Part shown: positions 7,677 through 17,668 of the stretch, piece after piece
Layout: each line of letters begins with the position of its first letter
How positions within the stretch are numbered: the first letter of the stretch is position 1
NCBI RefSeq assembly: GCF_007993935.1
Contig: NZ_VITY01000010.1
Coordinates: 314,331 to 378,330 of the forward strand
Origin: Bradyrhizobium macuxiense
GTDB taxonomy: Bacteria; Pseudomonadota; Alphaproteobacteria; Rhizobiales; Xanthobacteraceae
Direction: 5' to 3'
Length of the DNA: 64,000 nucleotides
Made by a program: the position numbers and the translations under genes
The notes under the pieces: model-generated
Databases searched by the model: none
Seen by the model: only the letters and a program-made list of their open reading frames with translations
Told to the model about the DNA's origin: nothing

Positions 7677-10637
7677 TTAGTTCAGTGCGTCGTCGAGCAG
7701 CGCCTTGAGCTGCGCGAGATGTTTCGACATCAACCCGGTGGCGGTCGCCGCCGATGCCGGACGGCCGGCATAGCGCGGACGCTTGTTTGCTGCGTGGACC
7801 TGGTTCAGCACCCATTCCAGATAGGGCTCGATGAAGTGCCAAGAGCCCATGTTGCGGGGCTCTTCCTGGCACCAGACCATCTCGGCATTCTTGAAGCGGC
7901 CGAACTCCTGGACCAGCGCCTTCAACGGCACCGGATAGAGCTGCTCGACGCGCATCAGATAGATGTCGTCGATGCCGCGCTTCTCGCGCTCCTCGTACAG
8001 GTCGTAATAGACCTTGCCGGAGCACAGCACGACGCGACGGATCTTGTCGTCCGGCACCAGCTTGATCTTCTCGTCCGGCAGCATCTGCGCGTCATCGTAC
8101 AGGATGCGGTGGAACGTGGCGTTCTTGCCGAGCTCGTCGAGCCGCGACACCGCGCGCTTGTGACGCAGCAGCGACTTCGGCGTCATCAGGATCAGCGGCT
8201 TGCGAATCTCGCGATGCAGCTGGCGCCGCAGCACGTGGAAGTAGTTCGCCGGCGTGGTCGGGTTGACCACCTGCATGTTGTCCTCGGCGCACATCTGCAG
8301 ATAACGCTCGAGGCGCGCGGAGGAATGCTCCGGTCCCTGCCCTTCATAGCCATGCGGCAGCAGGCAGACGAGGCCCGACATGCGCAGCCACTTGCGTTCG
8401 CCCGAGGAGATGAACTGATCGAACACCACCTGGGCGCCGTTGGCGAAGTCGCCGAACTGCGCTTCCCAGAGCGCCAGCGCGTTGGGCTCGGCCAGCGAGT
8501 AGCCGTATTCGAAGCCGAGCACGGCTTCTTCCGAGAGCAGCGAGTTGATCACCTCGTAATGGCCGGTGTCTTCGCCGCCGAGATGGTTGAACGGCGTATA
8601 GCGGCTCTCGTCCTCCTGGTCGATCAGCACCGAGTGGCGCTGCGAGAAGGTGCCGCGCTCGGAATCCTGGCCGGACAGCCGCACGTGATGGCCTTCCTGC
8701 AGCAGCGTGCAGAACGCCAGCGCCTCGCCGGTCGCCCAGTCGATCCCGATGCCGCTGTCGATCGCCTTGGCGCGATTGTCGAGGAAGCGCTGGATGGTGC
8801 GGTGGACACGGAAGCCGTCCGGCACCTTGGTGATCTTGCGGCCGATCTCCTTGAGCACCGTGAGATCGACGCCGGTGACACCGCGACGGGCGTCTTCTTC
8901 CTGATCGGCCGACTTGAAGCCTGCCCATTTGCCGTCGAGCCAGTCGGCCTTGTTCGGCTTGTAGCCCGAGCCGGCCTCGAGCTCGGCATCGAGCCGCGCG
9001 CGCCAGTCGGCCTTGGCCTTCTCGACCTCGCCGTCGGTCAAAACGCCGTCGGCGACCAGCCGCTTGGCGTAGATCTCCAGCGTAGTCGGGTGCGAGGCGA
9101 TGCGCTTGTACATCACCGGCTGGGTGAACGCCGGCTCGTCGCCCTCATTGTGGCCGTGGCGCCGGTAGCAGAACATGTCGATGACGACCGGCTTGTGGAA
9201 TTTCTGCCGGAACTCGATCGCAACCTTGGCCGCGAACACCACGGCCTCGGGATCGTCGCCATTCACATGGAAGATCGGCGCATCGATCATCTTCGCGACG
9301 TCGGACGGATAGGGCGACGAGCGCGAGTAGCGCGGGTAGGTGGTGAAGCCGATCTGGTTATTGACGATGAAGTGCAGCGAGCCGCCGGTGCGGTAGCCCT
9401 TCAGGTCGGACAGGCTGAAGCATTCCGCCACCACGCCCTGGCCCGCGAACGCCGCGTCGCCGTGCATCAGCAGCGGCAGCACCGAGATGCGCATGTCGGG
9501 CGGATCGCCGTGCTGATCCTGCTTGGCGCGGACCTTGCCCATCACGACGGGATCGACGATCTCGAGATGCGACGGATTTGCGGTCAGCGACAGATGGATG
9601 TTGTTGCCGTCGAACTCGCGGTCCGAGGAGGCACCGAGGTGATACTTGACGTCGCCGGAGCCTTCGACCGAGTCCGGGTTGGCCGAACCGCCCTTGAATT
9701 CATGGAACAGCGCGCGGTGCGGCTTGCCCATCACCTGGGTCAGCACGTTGAGGCGGCCGCGATGCGGCATGCCGAACACGATCTCCTTCACACCGAGATT
9801 GCCGCCGCGCTTGATGATCTGTTCGAGCGCCGGGATCAGCGATTCACCGCCGTCGAGGCCGAAGCGCTTGGTGCCGGTGAACTTGGTGTCGCAGAATTTC
9901 TCGAAGCCGTCCGCCTCGATCAGTTTGTTGAGGATCGCGCGGCGCCCCTCCGGCGTGAAGCTGATCTCCTTGTCGGGGCCTTCGATGCGCTCCTGGATCC
10001 ATGCCTTCTGCGCGGCGTTGGAGATGTGCATGAACTCGACGCCGAGCGTCTGGCAGTAGGTGCGTTCGCAGATCTGCACGATCTCGCGCAGCGTGCCGTA
10101 TTCGAGGCCGAGCACGTGATCGAGGAAGATCTTGCGATCGAAGTCGGCCTCGGTGAAGCCGTAGGAGCGCGGATCGAGTTCCTCGCGGTCGCGCGGCGCC
10201 TCGATGCCGAGCGGATCGAGCTTGGCGTGGAAATGGCCGCGCATGCGGTAGGCGCGGATCAGCATCAGCGCGCGAACCGAATCGCGCGTAGCCTGATGGA
10301 CGTCGGCGTCGGAGAGCTCGGCGCCCTTGGCCTGTGCCTTGGCCGCGAGCTTGCTGCCGACCGCCTTCTCGACCTGGGCCCAGTTGCCGTCGAGCGCCGA
10401 GGTCAGATCGTCGCGCGGCGTCACCGGCCAGTTGGCCCGGCCCCACGAGGCGCCTTCGGCGTTCTTCTGTACGTCGGCCGGGGCGTCCTTCAGGCTCTTG
10501 AAGAAATCCTGCCATTCGGCGTCGACCGACGAGGGGTCCTGCTCGTAGCGGGCATAGAGGTCGTCGATATAGGCGGCGTTGGTGCCCTGCAGGAATGAGG
10601 AGAGAGCAAAAGCAGCGTTCGCGTCTTGGCGAGACAT
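7677..10637 (-). CDS. sucA: 2-oxoglutarate dehydrogenase E1 (thiamine-dependent)
   Basis: Thiamine-diphosphate enzyme that decarboxylates 2-oxoglutarate and reductively succinylates the E2 lipoyl group. 986 residues, full length. The N-terminal SFLQGTNAAYIDDLYARYEQ segment is the E2-binding peptide of this family. IVFGMPHRGRLNVL, the ThDP motif region (HGDAAFAGQGVV then NNQIGFTT), a phosphate/ThDP domain with CYRRHGHNEGDEP, and the transketolase-like pyrimidine domain with HVRLSGQDSERGTFSQRH are all present. Start ATG at 10637. It precedes sucB and lpdA in the same direction; a separate promoter could lie in the AT-rich gap upstream. Confidence 0.95.
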   Translation of the reverse strand: MSRQDANAAFALSSFLQGTNAAYIDDLYARYEQDPSSVDAEWQDFFKSLKDAPADVQKNAEGASWGRANWPVTPRDDLTSALDGNWAQVEKAVGSKLAAKAQAKGAELSDADVHQATRDSVRALMLIRAYRMRGHFHAKLDPLGIEAPRDREELDPRSYGFTEADFDRKIFLDHVLGLEYGTLREIVQICERTYCQTLGVEFMHISNAAQKAWIQERIEGPDKEISFTPEGRRAILNKLIEADGFEKFCDTKFTGTKRFGLDGGESLIPALEQIIKRGGNLGVKEIVFGMPHRGRLNVLTQVMGKPHRALFHEFKGGSANPDSVEGSGDVKYHLGASSDREFDGNNIHLSLTANPSHLEIVDPVVMGKVRAKQDQHGDPPDMRISVLPLLMHGDAAFAGQGVVAECFSLSDLKGYRTGGSLHFIVNNQIGFTTYPRYSRSSPYPSDVAKMIDAPIFHVNGDDPEAVVFAAKVAIEFRQKFHKPVVIDMFCYRRHGHNEGDEPAFTQPVMYKRIASHPTTLEIYAKRLVADGVLTDGEVEKAKADWRARLDAELEAGSGYKPNKADWLDGKWAGFKSADQEEDARRGVTGVDLTVLKEIGRKITKVPDGFRVHRTIQRFLDNRAKAIDSGIGIDWATGEALAFCTLLQEGHHVRLSGQDSERGTFSQRHSVLIDQEDESRYTPFNHLGGEDTGHYEVINSLLSEEAVLGFEYGYSLAEPNALALWEAQFGDFANGAQVVFDQFISSGERKWLRMSGLVCLLPHGYEGQGPEHSSARLERYLQMCAEDNMQVVNPTTPANYFHVLRRQLHREIRKPLILMTPKSLLRHKRAVSRLDELGKNATFHRILYDDAQMLPDEKIKLVPDDKIRRVVLCSGKVYYDLYEEREKRGIDDIYLMRVEQLYPVPLKALVQEFGRFKNAEMVWCQEEPRNMGSWHFIEPYLEWVLNQVHAANKRPRYAGRPASAATATGLMSKHLAQLKALLDDALN

Positions 10638-10820
10638 GAGGCAGTCCTGGTGATTTTTTTCGGTTCGCGCGTAGGAGACGGCGCAAGTGCCGGTCTGGGA
10701 AGAGCGCCGGCTGGATGGATATCCTTTACCCTATCTAGGTCGGATATTCCTGCCTAAAAGAACTAAAGAATGAATCAATTTTCATATTTTATTGATCGGC
10801 GTTCTGACGGCAAAACGCGT
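10638..10820. other. AT-rich gap upstream of sucA
   Basis: No gene. The segment from about 10735 to 10800 is much more AT-rich than the surroundings and is a plausible site for a sucA promoter on the minus strand. I could not fix -35/-10 boxes with confidence. Confidence 0.4.
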
Positions 10821-10852
10821 GAAAAAGGCGGGTTCTCCAAAGAGAACCCGCC
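10821..10852 (-). terminator. Intrinsic terminator after sucD
   Basis: Perfect 11-bp stem GGCGGGTTCTC/GAGAACCCGCC (10827-10837 with 10842-10852) and a 4-nt loop. On the minus strand the stem is followed by TTTTTC. It lies about 40 bp past the sucD stop, so mdh-sucC-DUF1579-sucD can end here, with readthrough or a new promoter serving sucA. Confidence 0.85.
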
Positions 10853-10894
10853 CGAAATCGCGCCAATCTCGAAGGGAACCTCGCCGGACGGCGA

Positions 10895-11776
10895 TTACTT
10901 CAGCATCTCGGCCAGGGTGTGCCCGAGCCGCGCCGGGGACGGCGACACCTTGATGCCGGCGGCTTCCATCGCCGCGGTCTTGGAACCGGCGTCGCCCTTG
11001 CCGCCGGAGATGATCGCGCCGGCGTGGCCCATGCGACGGCCGGGAGGTGCGGTGACACCGGCAATGAAGCCAACCATCGGCTTCTTGCGGCCGCGCTTGG
11101 CCTCATCCTTGAGGAACTGGGCGGCGTCTTCCTCGGCGGAACCGCCGATTTCGCCGATCATGACGATCGACTTGGTCTTCTCGTCGGCCAGGAACATCTC
11201 CAGCATGTCGATGAACTCGGTGCCCTTGACCGGGTCGCCGCCGATGCCGACCGCGGTGGTCTGGCCGAGGCCTTCCTGGGTGGTCTGGAACACCGCTTCA
11301 TAGGTCAGGGTGCCGGAGCGGGAGACGATGCCGACCGAGCCGGGCTTGAAGATGTTGGCCGGCATGATGCCGATCTTGCACTCGCCGGCGGTCATCACGC
11401 CGGGGCAGTTCGGTCCGATCAGCCGCGACTTCGAGCCCGACAGCGAGCGCTTCACGCGCACCATGTCGAGCACCGGAATGCCCTCGGTGATGCATACGAT
11501 CAGCGGGATCTCGGCATCGATCGCTTCGCAGATCGCGTCCGCCGCGCCCGGCGGCGGGACATAGACCACGCTGGCGTCGGCGCCGGTCTTCTCGCGCGCT
11601 TCGGCGACGGTGTCGAACACCGGCAGGTTGAGGTGGGTCGAGCCGCCTTTGGCCGGCGCGACGCCGCCGACCATCTTGGTGCCGTAAGCGATCGCCGCTT
11701 CCGAATGGAACGTGCCGTTCTTGCCGGTGAAGCCCTGGCAGATGACCTTGGTGTTCTTGTCGATCAGAATGGACAT
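10895..11776 (-). CDS. sucD: Succinyl-CoA synthetase alpha subunit
   Basis: CoA-binding subunit that carries the phospho-histidine intermediate in substrate-level phosphorylation. 293 residues, typical. The N-terminal CoA-binding Rossmann domain has QGFTGKNGTFHSE (about 14-26) and GPNCPGV; the C-terminal ligase domain has GIGGDPVKGTEF and the catalytic His in GRRMGHAGAI (near 245). It pairs with sucC, from which it is separated by a DUF1579 gene and a palindromic repeat. An intrinsic terminator follows. Confidence 0.95.
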   Translation of the reverse strand: MSILIDKNTKVICQGFTGKNGTFHSEAAIAYGTKMVGGVAPAKGGSTHLNLPVFDTVAEAREKTGADASVVYVPPPGAADAICEAIDAEIPLIVCITEGIPVLDMVRVKRSLSGSKSRLIGPNCPGVMTAGECKIGIMPANIFKPGSVGIVSRSGTLTYEAVFQTTQEGLGQTTAVGIGGDPVKGTEFIDMLEMFLADEKTKSIVMIGEIGGSAEEDAAQFLKDEAKRGRKKPMVGFIAGVTAPPGRRMGHAGAIISGGKGDAGSKTAAMEAAGIKVSPSPARLGHTLAEMLK

Positions 11777-11819
11777 GGTTCGAGATGCTTTCGCGAGACA
11801 GCGGTGAAGGACACTATAG

Positions 11820-11872
11820 TTTGAGCATGATCATATCGGAAAACCGGGGACCACTTTTCCGGATCATGCTCA
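11820..11872. repeat. Palindromic repeat, family 1, overlapping a stop codon
   Basis: Arms TGAGCATGATC and GATCATGCTCA with inner stem GGAAAA/TTTTCC and loop CCGGGGACCAC. No first hairpin is visible in this copy. The TCA at its right edge is, on the minus strand, the TGA stop of the DUF1579 gene, so the element starts exactly at the end of that gene. Confidence 0.88.
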
Positions 11873-12346
11873 GTGGATACGCCGGTACACGCCGGTGAGC
11901 ACGTCGGCCCACCCTTCCGCGTCAGGCGAGAACTGGATCTTCATGTTGTAGGTGTTGTCGTCGACGACCTCGTAGACGTGACGGGCATTGCCGCGCAGCG
12001 AGCCGCGCACCAGGATCAGCGACTTGCCCGCCCAGCCGCCGGAGGCCGGCGACGGCGGGTAGTAGCCGAGCGAATCGTGCCAGAACAATTTGTAGGCCCG
12101 ATCGTCGCGGTCGTAGGTGAAGACGCCGTGGGTGGCGAAGCTTTCCTTGCCGTCACGGGTCTGCACGCTGTCCTGGATCAGATAGAAGCCGTTGAGCGCG
12201 ATGCGCGCAACGACATGCGAGGTGGCCGGACCGCCGGCGGTCCAGCGCGACGGAAAGACCATCTCTTCGCCGTTCCACTCGCCGGCGAAAACCGCGAGCT
12301 TGCGGTGTTCTTCCAGTGGTGTCGGAGCGTCGAGATGATCGGCCAT
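11870..12346 (-). CDS. DUF1579 family protein
   Basis: 158 residues, no signal peptide and no membrane segment. It has the FAGEWNGEE start, alternating aromatic beta-strand pattern and FTYDRDDRAYKLFWHD of the DUF1579 family, thought to be lipocalin-like beta-barrels of unknown ligand. It starts 2 nt after the sucC stop and precedes sucD, so it is almost certainly translated from the succinyl-CoA synthetase transcript. The final stop codon is part of a family 1 palindrome. A role in the TCA cycle is only suggested by position. Confidence 0.85.
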   Translation of the reverse strand: MADHLDAPTPLEEHRKLAVFAGEWNGEEMVFPSRWTAGGPATSHVVARIALNGFYLIQDSVQTRDGKESFATHGVFTYDRDDRAYKLFWHDSLGYYPPSPASGGWAGKSLILVRGSLRGNARHVYEVVDDNTYNMKIQFSPDAEGWADVLTGVYRRIH

Positions 12347-12348
12347 CG

Positions 12349-13545
<1,197 letters not shown>

Positions 13546-13654
13546 GGAAAGACGCTCCCAAACCCTCGTGCGGCGAACTTCACGTCAGCCCTGACGCTGG
13601 CATACCATATACCAAGGCTCGCGCAACTACAAAATCCGCCAGAATTTCATCATC

Positions 13655-13692
13655 TTGCACCCGACAGGCGATTGGAATCGCCTATCGGGTCA
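13655..13692 (-). other. Hairpin between mdh and sucC
   Basis: Arms CCCGA-AGGCGATT and AATCGCCT-TCGGG form a stem with one internal mismatch at 13660-13689. There is no T-run on either side, so it is more likely an mRNA stability or processing hairpin than an intrinsic terminator. Confidence 0.4.
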
Positions 13693-13705
13693 TTGCCGAT
13701 TGAGA

Positions 13706-14674
13706 TTACTTGCCGAGCAGATCGGGCGCGATCTTCTTGCAGGCGTCGACCAGGCCCTGCACCGCACCGACCGACTTGTCGAAGGCTTCACGATCCTTGC
13801 CGGCGAGCTCAATCTCGACCACGCGCTCGACACCCTTGGAGCCGATCACGGTGGGCACGCCGACATACATGTCCTTCACGCCGTACTCGCCGTTGAGATA
13901 GGCCGCGCAGGGCAGCACGCGCTTCTTGTCCTTCAGATAGCTCTCGGCCATCGCGATCGCCGACGCCGCCGGCGCGTAGAACGCCGAGCCGGTCTTGAGC
14001 AGGTTGACGATCTCGGCGCCGCCGTTGCGGGTGCGATCGACGATCTCGTCGATGCGCGCCTGCGAGGTCCAGCCCATCTTGACGAGGTCGGGCAGCGGGA
14101 TGCCGGCAACCGTCGAGTAACGGGTCAGCGGCACCATGGTGTCGCCGTGGCCGCCGAGCACGAAGGCGGTGACGTCTTCGACCGAGACGTTGAATTCGTC
14201 GGCCAGGAAATAGCGGAAGCGCGCGGAGTCGAGCACGCCGGCCATGCCGACCACCTTCTTGTGCGGCAGGCCGGAGGCCTTCTGCAGCGCCCACACCATC
14301 GCGTCGAGCGGATTGGTGATGCAGATGACGAAGGCGTCGGGCGCATACTTCTTGATGCCGGCGCCGACCTGCTCCATGACCTTGAGGTTGATCGACAAGA
14401 GATCGTCGCGGCTCATGCCGGGCTTGCGCGGCACGCCCGCGGTGACGATGCAGACCTTGGCGCCGTCGAGCGCTTCATAGGAATTGGCGCCGACCAGGTT
14501 GGAGTCGAAGCCGTCGACCGGCGACGACTGCGCGATGTCGAGCGCTTTGCCCTGCGGCACGCCCTCGGCGATATCGAACAGCACGACGTCTCCGAGTTCC
14601 TTGAGGCCAACGAGGTGCGCCAGCGTTCCGCCGATCTGTCCGGAGCCAATCAGTGCAATCTTGTCGCGTGCCAT
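13706..14674 (-). CDS. mdh: Malate dehydrogenase
   Basis: NAD-dependent oxidation of malate to oxaloacetate. 322 residues, of the lactate-dehydrogenase-like type found in alphaproteobacteria. NAD-binding GSGQIGGTLAHL at residues 11-22, ITAGVPRKPGMSRDDLL with substrate-binding Arg, NPLDAMVW, and the active-site His in VLGGHGDTMVPL (near 175). It is the first gene of the minus-strand TCA cluster, and the promoter should lie in the 14675-14910 gap. Confidence 0.95.
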   Translation of the reverse strand: MARDKIALIGSGQIGGTLAHLVGLKELGDVVLFDIAEGVPQGKALDIAQSSPVDGFDSNLVGANSYEALDGAKVCIVTAGVPRKPGMSRDDLLSINLKVMEQVGAGIKKYAPDAFVICITNPLDAMVWALQKASGLPHKKVVGMAGVLDSARFRYFLADEFNVSVEDVTAFVLGGHGDTMVPLTRYSTVAGIPLPDLVKMGWTSQARIDEIVDRTRNGGAEIVNLLKTGSAFYAPAASAIAMAESYLKDKKRVLPCAAYLNGEYGVKDMYVGVPTVIGSKGVERVVEIELAGKDREAFDKSVGAVQGLVDACKKIAPDLLGK

Positions 14675-14910
14675 GGGAAATCAGTCCTTTGAACTGGATG
14701 CAGGAGGGAGGGAAGTCGGTTGCAAGGGTGGTTATCCCTTTCGAATGATCCATTCAAGTCAGGGCCTGCCCGATTGCTGGCCGTGCCTGCAATTCGATCA
14801 GGCATGCCAGCAACATCGGCCCCGGAGACACGAAAAGTTGCTCCGATCCGGACCGCGCGCAAGACCAATTTCAAGACCAATCTCAAGACCGAATTTCGAG
14901 GCTGAAAATT
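14675..14910. other. zapE-mdh spacer, probable mdh promoter region
   Basis: 236 bp without a gene. It should hold the promoter for the mdh-suc cluster on the minus strand, but I could not assign boxes. The zapE-proximal end carries a short tandem repeat. Confidence 0.4.
14870..14905. repeat. Three tandem 12-bp units
   Basis: Three near-identical copies in a row of CAAGACCAATTT, CAAGACCAATCT and CAAGACCGAATT. They lie just outside the zapE stop codon, upstream of mdh. The unit is a multiple of three, but no credible gene covers it. Confidence 0.7.
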
Positions 14911-16098
14911 TCAGGTCTCGACCAGGCCGGTCGTCGCGCCGCTTGCGGAGGAGTCCTTCCGGCCGTGCGGCAGCGCCAAATAGGATTCCGAGCTCATTTC
15001 GATCAGGCGCGAGGCGGTGCGTTTGAACTCCATCGCCTCGACGCCCTCGTCCGCAAGGTACAGCGACACCGGGTCGGCCTCGGCCGAGGCCATCAGCTTC
15101 ACGGCATTGTCATAGAGCGTGTCGATCAGCGAGATGAAGCGCTTGGCGGCGTTGCGTTCGGCGTAATCCATCACCGGAATATGGTCGATCAGGATCGTGT
15201 GGTAGTCGTGCGCGAGCCTCAGATAATCGGACGCGGCAAGCGGCTTCTCGCAGATATCCATGAAGCTGAAGCGCGCGACGCCGTGCGCCGAGCACGGCAC
15301 GTTCAGGATGCGTCCCTTGATCGGAATGAGACGTGCCTTGCACGGCGCATTGCCGGTCATCTTGCGCCAGGCCGCGTTGAGCGCGGCATCGGCCGCATCG
15401 TCCGCGGGCACCAGCCACATTTTCACGCCGACGAGCTTCTCCAGCCGGAAGTCGGTGCGCGCATCGAGCCGCAGCACGTCCATGTGGTCGGTGATCTGCA
15501 CGATGAATGGCAGGAACAGCGCGCGATTGAGACCGCCTTTGTAGAGATCGTCAGGCGCGACGTTCGAGGTCGCGACCACGACGGTGCCGAGGTCGAACAG
15601 CTTTGCGAACAGCCGCCCGAGGATCATCGCGTCGGCGATGTCGGTGACGTGGAATTCGTCGAAGCAGAGCAGCCAGGCTTCGTCGAAGATCGCCTGCGCG
15701 GTGAGCGCGATCACGTCGCCGTCCGCGATCTCGCCGCGCGCGATCTGCTGGCGGTAGCCGTAGATGCGCTCATGCGCCTCGGCCATGAATTCGTGGAAAT
15801 GCGCGCGCCGCTTGTGCTCGACCGGGCTCTGCTGGAAGAACAGGTCCATCAGCATGGTCTTGCCGCGGCCGACCTCGCCATGAACGTAGAGCCCGCGCGG
15901 CGGCTTGTCGTCCTTGTCGCCGCCGAACAGCCGTCCGAACAGGCCCTGCTTGCGCTGCGGCTTGTAGCTCGCGAGCCGCTCCTCCAGCGCGCCGAACGCA
16001 TCGGCGGCGACGGCCTGCGCGGGATCAGCCTCGATCGCGCCGGAGGCGACCAGGGACTTATAGTGTTCGAGGAACGAGTTCGGCGAGGTGGACAGCAT
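14911..16098 (-). CDS. zapE: Cell division protein ZapE (AFG1-like ATPase)
   Basis: P-loop ATPase of the AFG1/ZapE family, which associates with the Z-ring in bacteria and acts in mitochondrial protein quality control in eukaryotes. 395 residues. Walker A GEVGRGKTMLMDL near residue 75, Walker B-like LLCFDEFHVTDIADA near 145, and TSNVAPDDLYKGGLNR, which is typical of the family. It is transcribed in the same direction as mdh with a 236-bp gap, so it may or may not be co-transcribed. Confidence 0.92.
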   Translation of the reverse strand: MLSTSPNSFLEHYKSLVASGAIEADPAQAVAADAFGALEERLASYKPQRKQGLFGRLFGGDKDDKPPRGLYVHGEVGRGKTMLMDLFFQQSPVEHKRRAHFHEFMAEAHERIYGYRQQIARGEIADGDVIALTAQAIFDEAWLLCFDEFHVTDIADAMILGRLFAKLFDLGTVVVATSNVAPDDLYKGGLNRALFLPFIVQITDHMDVLRLDARTDFRLEKLVGVKMWLVPADDAADAALNAAWRKMTGNAPCKARLIPIKGRILNVPCSAHGVARFSFMDICEKPLAASDYLRLAHDYHTILIDHIPVMDYAERNAAKRFISLIDTLYDNAVKLMASAEADPVSLYLADEGVEAMEFKRTASRLIEMSSESYLALPHGRKDSSASGATTGLVET

Positions 16099-16247
16099 GA
16101 GCCCACCTTACGGCCCTAGTGCGCGGCAAATTGCAAGCCGTGAATTGTGCCAATGGGCATGCAGCAGGTATGCAAGCACGAACCCTTGCATGCCACGGCC
16201 GACCGCACGCGCCTCGCCGGCGCCTCAAACCGCGATCTCAGAAGACC

Positions 16248-16784
16248 CTACGCGCAGAGCTCGTAGGCATCCTCGACCACGTAGGGGCCGCCGCCTGTCG
16301 ACGCACGCGACGAGAACAGCACGAAGCGGTCCGCCAGGAAGGTGCGGCTCGGGAAGTAGCCGCGCACGGACAGATAATCCGCGACGTCCTGGCTCGACGC
16401 GTCGTGCAAACGCGCGAGCGTGACATGTGGCGTGAATTTCCTGCCCTCGGGATCGAGCCCCATCCGCTGCATCATCCGCTCGAGCTCGGCCTGCAGTTCG
16501 ATCAGCGGCCGGCTCGGCTCGACGGCGGCAACCACCGCGCGCGGCTTGCGTCCGCCGAAGCTCGACAGGCCCTGCAATTTGACCTCGAACGGTTTGCGGT
16601 TCACCCGAAACAGCATCGTCGCGATCTCGTTGGCCCAGAGGCCATCGATATCGCCGATGAAGCGCAGAGTGACGTGATAATTTTCGGGATCGATCCAGCG
16701 TGCGCCGGGAAGGCCACCACGCAAGCAGGAGAGGGTTTGGCCGATATCGGCCGGAATTTCCAGACCAGTGAACAGACGCGGCAT
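16248..16784 (-). CDS. thpR: RNA 2',3'-cyclic phosphodiesterase (2H superfamily)
   Basis: Opens 2',3'-cyclic phosphates at RNA ends (ThpR/LigT family). 178 residues. It has the two catalytic His-x-Thr motifs, HVTLRF at residues 37-42 and HVTLAR near 120, about 80 residues apart as expected. The start MPRLFTGLEIP at 16784 is typical of the family; a form 18 residues longer is possible but less likely. No functional link to the neighbours is evident. Confidence 0.9.
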   Translation of the reverse strand: MPRLFTGLEIPADIGQTLSCLRGGLPGARWIDPENYHVTLRFIGDIDGLWANEIATMLFRVNRKPFEVKLQGLSSFGGRKPRAVVAAVEPSRPLIELQAELERMMQRMGLDPEGRKFTPHVTLARLHDASSQDVADYLSVRGYFPSRTFLADRFVLFSSRASTGGGPYVVEDAYELCA

Positions 16785-16951
16785 CGCTATAATCCTCGAT
16801 GCTTGGCGCGGGTTTTGGGAGCCCGCACCCTGTAACAAGCCCGGCGACGAATCACCGATGCCTATTTGTACCCGAGATATGTGACTCTGCGAAGCATGAG
16901 GCGTTAACAGCTCGTAAACCTACGGACGCAACGTCGCGCACTGCATGCGTT

Positions 16952-17668
16952 TCAACTGCGCTGACCTGATAATGCGCCGAGAAATGCCTCCACCGTGGGC
17001 AGCATGTTCTTCACGACGATGTCCACACCTTCCGCCGTCGGATGCATGCCGTCGGCCTGATTGATCTTCGGATTAGCAGCAACGCCGTCGAGGAAGAACG
17101 GATAGAGCGGCACGCCGAAGGATTTCGACAGATCCGGATAAATTGCATTGAACTTCGCTGCATACTCACTGCCATAGTTCGGTGGCGCGAGCATGCCGCA
17201 CAAGAGCACCGCGATCTTGCGCGTCTGCAACTTTGTGATGATGTCCGAGAGCGCGGCCCGCGTCACCGCGGGATCGATGCCGCGCAAGGCATCGTTGGCG
17301 CCGAGCTCGACAATCACGGCATCGGTTCCGTCGGCCACCGACCAGTCGAGCCGCTCGCGGCCGCCCGAGGCGGTGTCGCCGGACACCCCGGCATTGGTCA
17401 TGTCGACCTTTATCCCTTTGGCTTCCAAGGCTTTTTGCAGCCGGACCGGAAATGCCGCCTCGGCCGGAAGGCCGTAACCGGCGCTCAGGGAATCGCCCAG
17501 AACCACCATCTTGAGCGGCTTCGCCGGCCCTTTCCCGTCGTCCCGTGCCTGCGCGCTTGCCGCCGTCATCAAGCCCATAAGCAACACGAGTATGTGCACG
17601 AAGATTCGCAACCGGGCCTCGACCGCAGCCGCGGAAGTGCCATATGACCGAACCATGGACAGTCTCAT
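16952..17668 (-). CDS. Arylesterase / SGNH (GDSL) hydrolase
   Basis: Exported esterase of the TesA/arylesterase type, 238 residues. Signal peptide ILVLLMGLMTAASAQA after a basic start; block I GDSLSAGYGL with the nucleophile Ser, block III GANDALRG, and block V DGMHPTAEG with the catalytic Asp and His. I chose the ATG at 17668 because AAGAGGA precedes it at good spacing. Its first codons overlap the first codons of the divergent ABC transporter gene. In E. coli, tesA is likewise divergent from ybbA-ybbP. Confidence 0.9.
   Translation of the reverse strand: MRLSMVRSYGTSAAAVEARLRIFVHILVLLMGLMTAASAQARDDGKGPAKPLKMVVLGDSLSAGYGLPAEAAFPVRLQKALEAKGIKVDMTNAGVSGDTASGGRERLDWSVADGTDAVIVELGANDALRGIDPAVTRAALSDIITKLQTRKIAVLLCGMLAPPNYGSEYAAKFNAIYPDLSKSFGVPLYPFFLDGVAANPKINQADGMHPTAEGVDIVVKNMLPTVEAFLGALSGQRS

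Noticed and set aside
7489..8025. N-terminal extension of sucB reading from the sucA side
   Set aside because: The added residues are a mirror of the sucA 3' end; the lipoyl domain begins at the ATG at 7488 with a good ribosome-binding site.
13660..13689. Intrinsic terminator after mdh
   Set aside because: The hairpin has no T-run on either strand, and the genes on both sides are expected to be co-transcribed.
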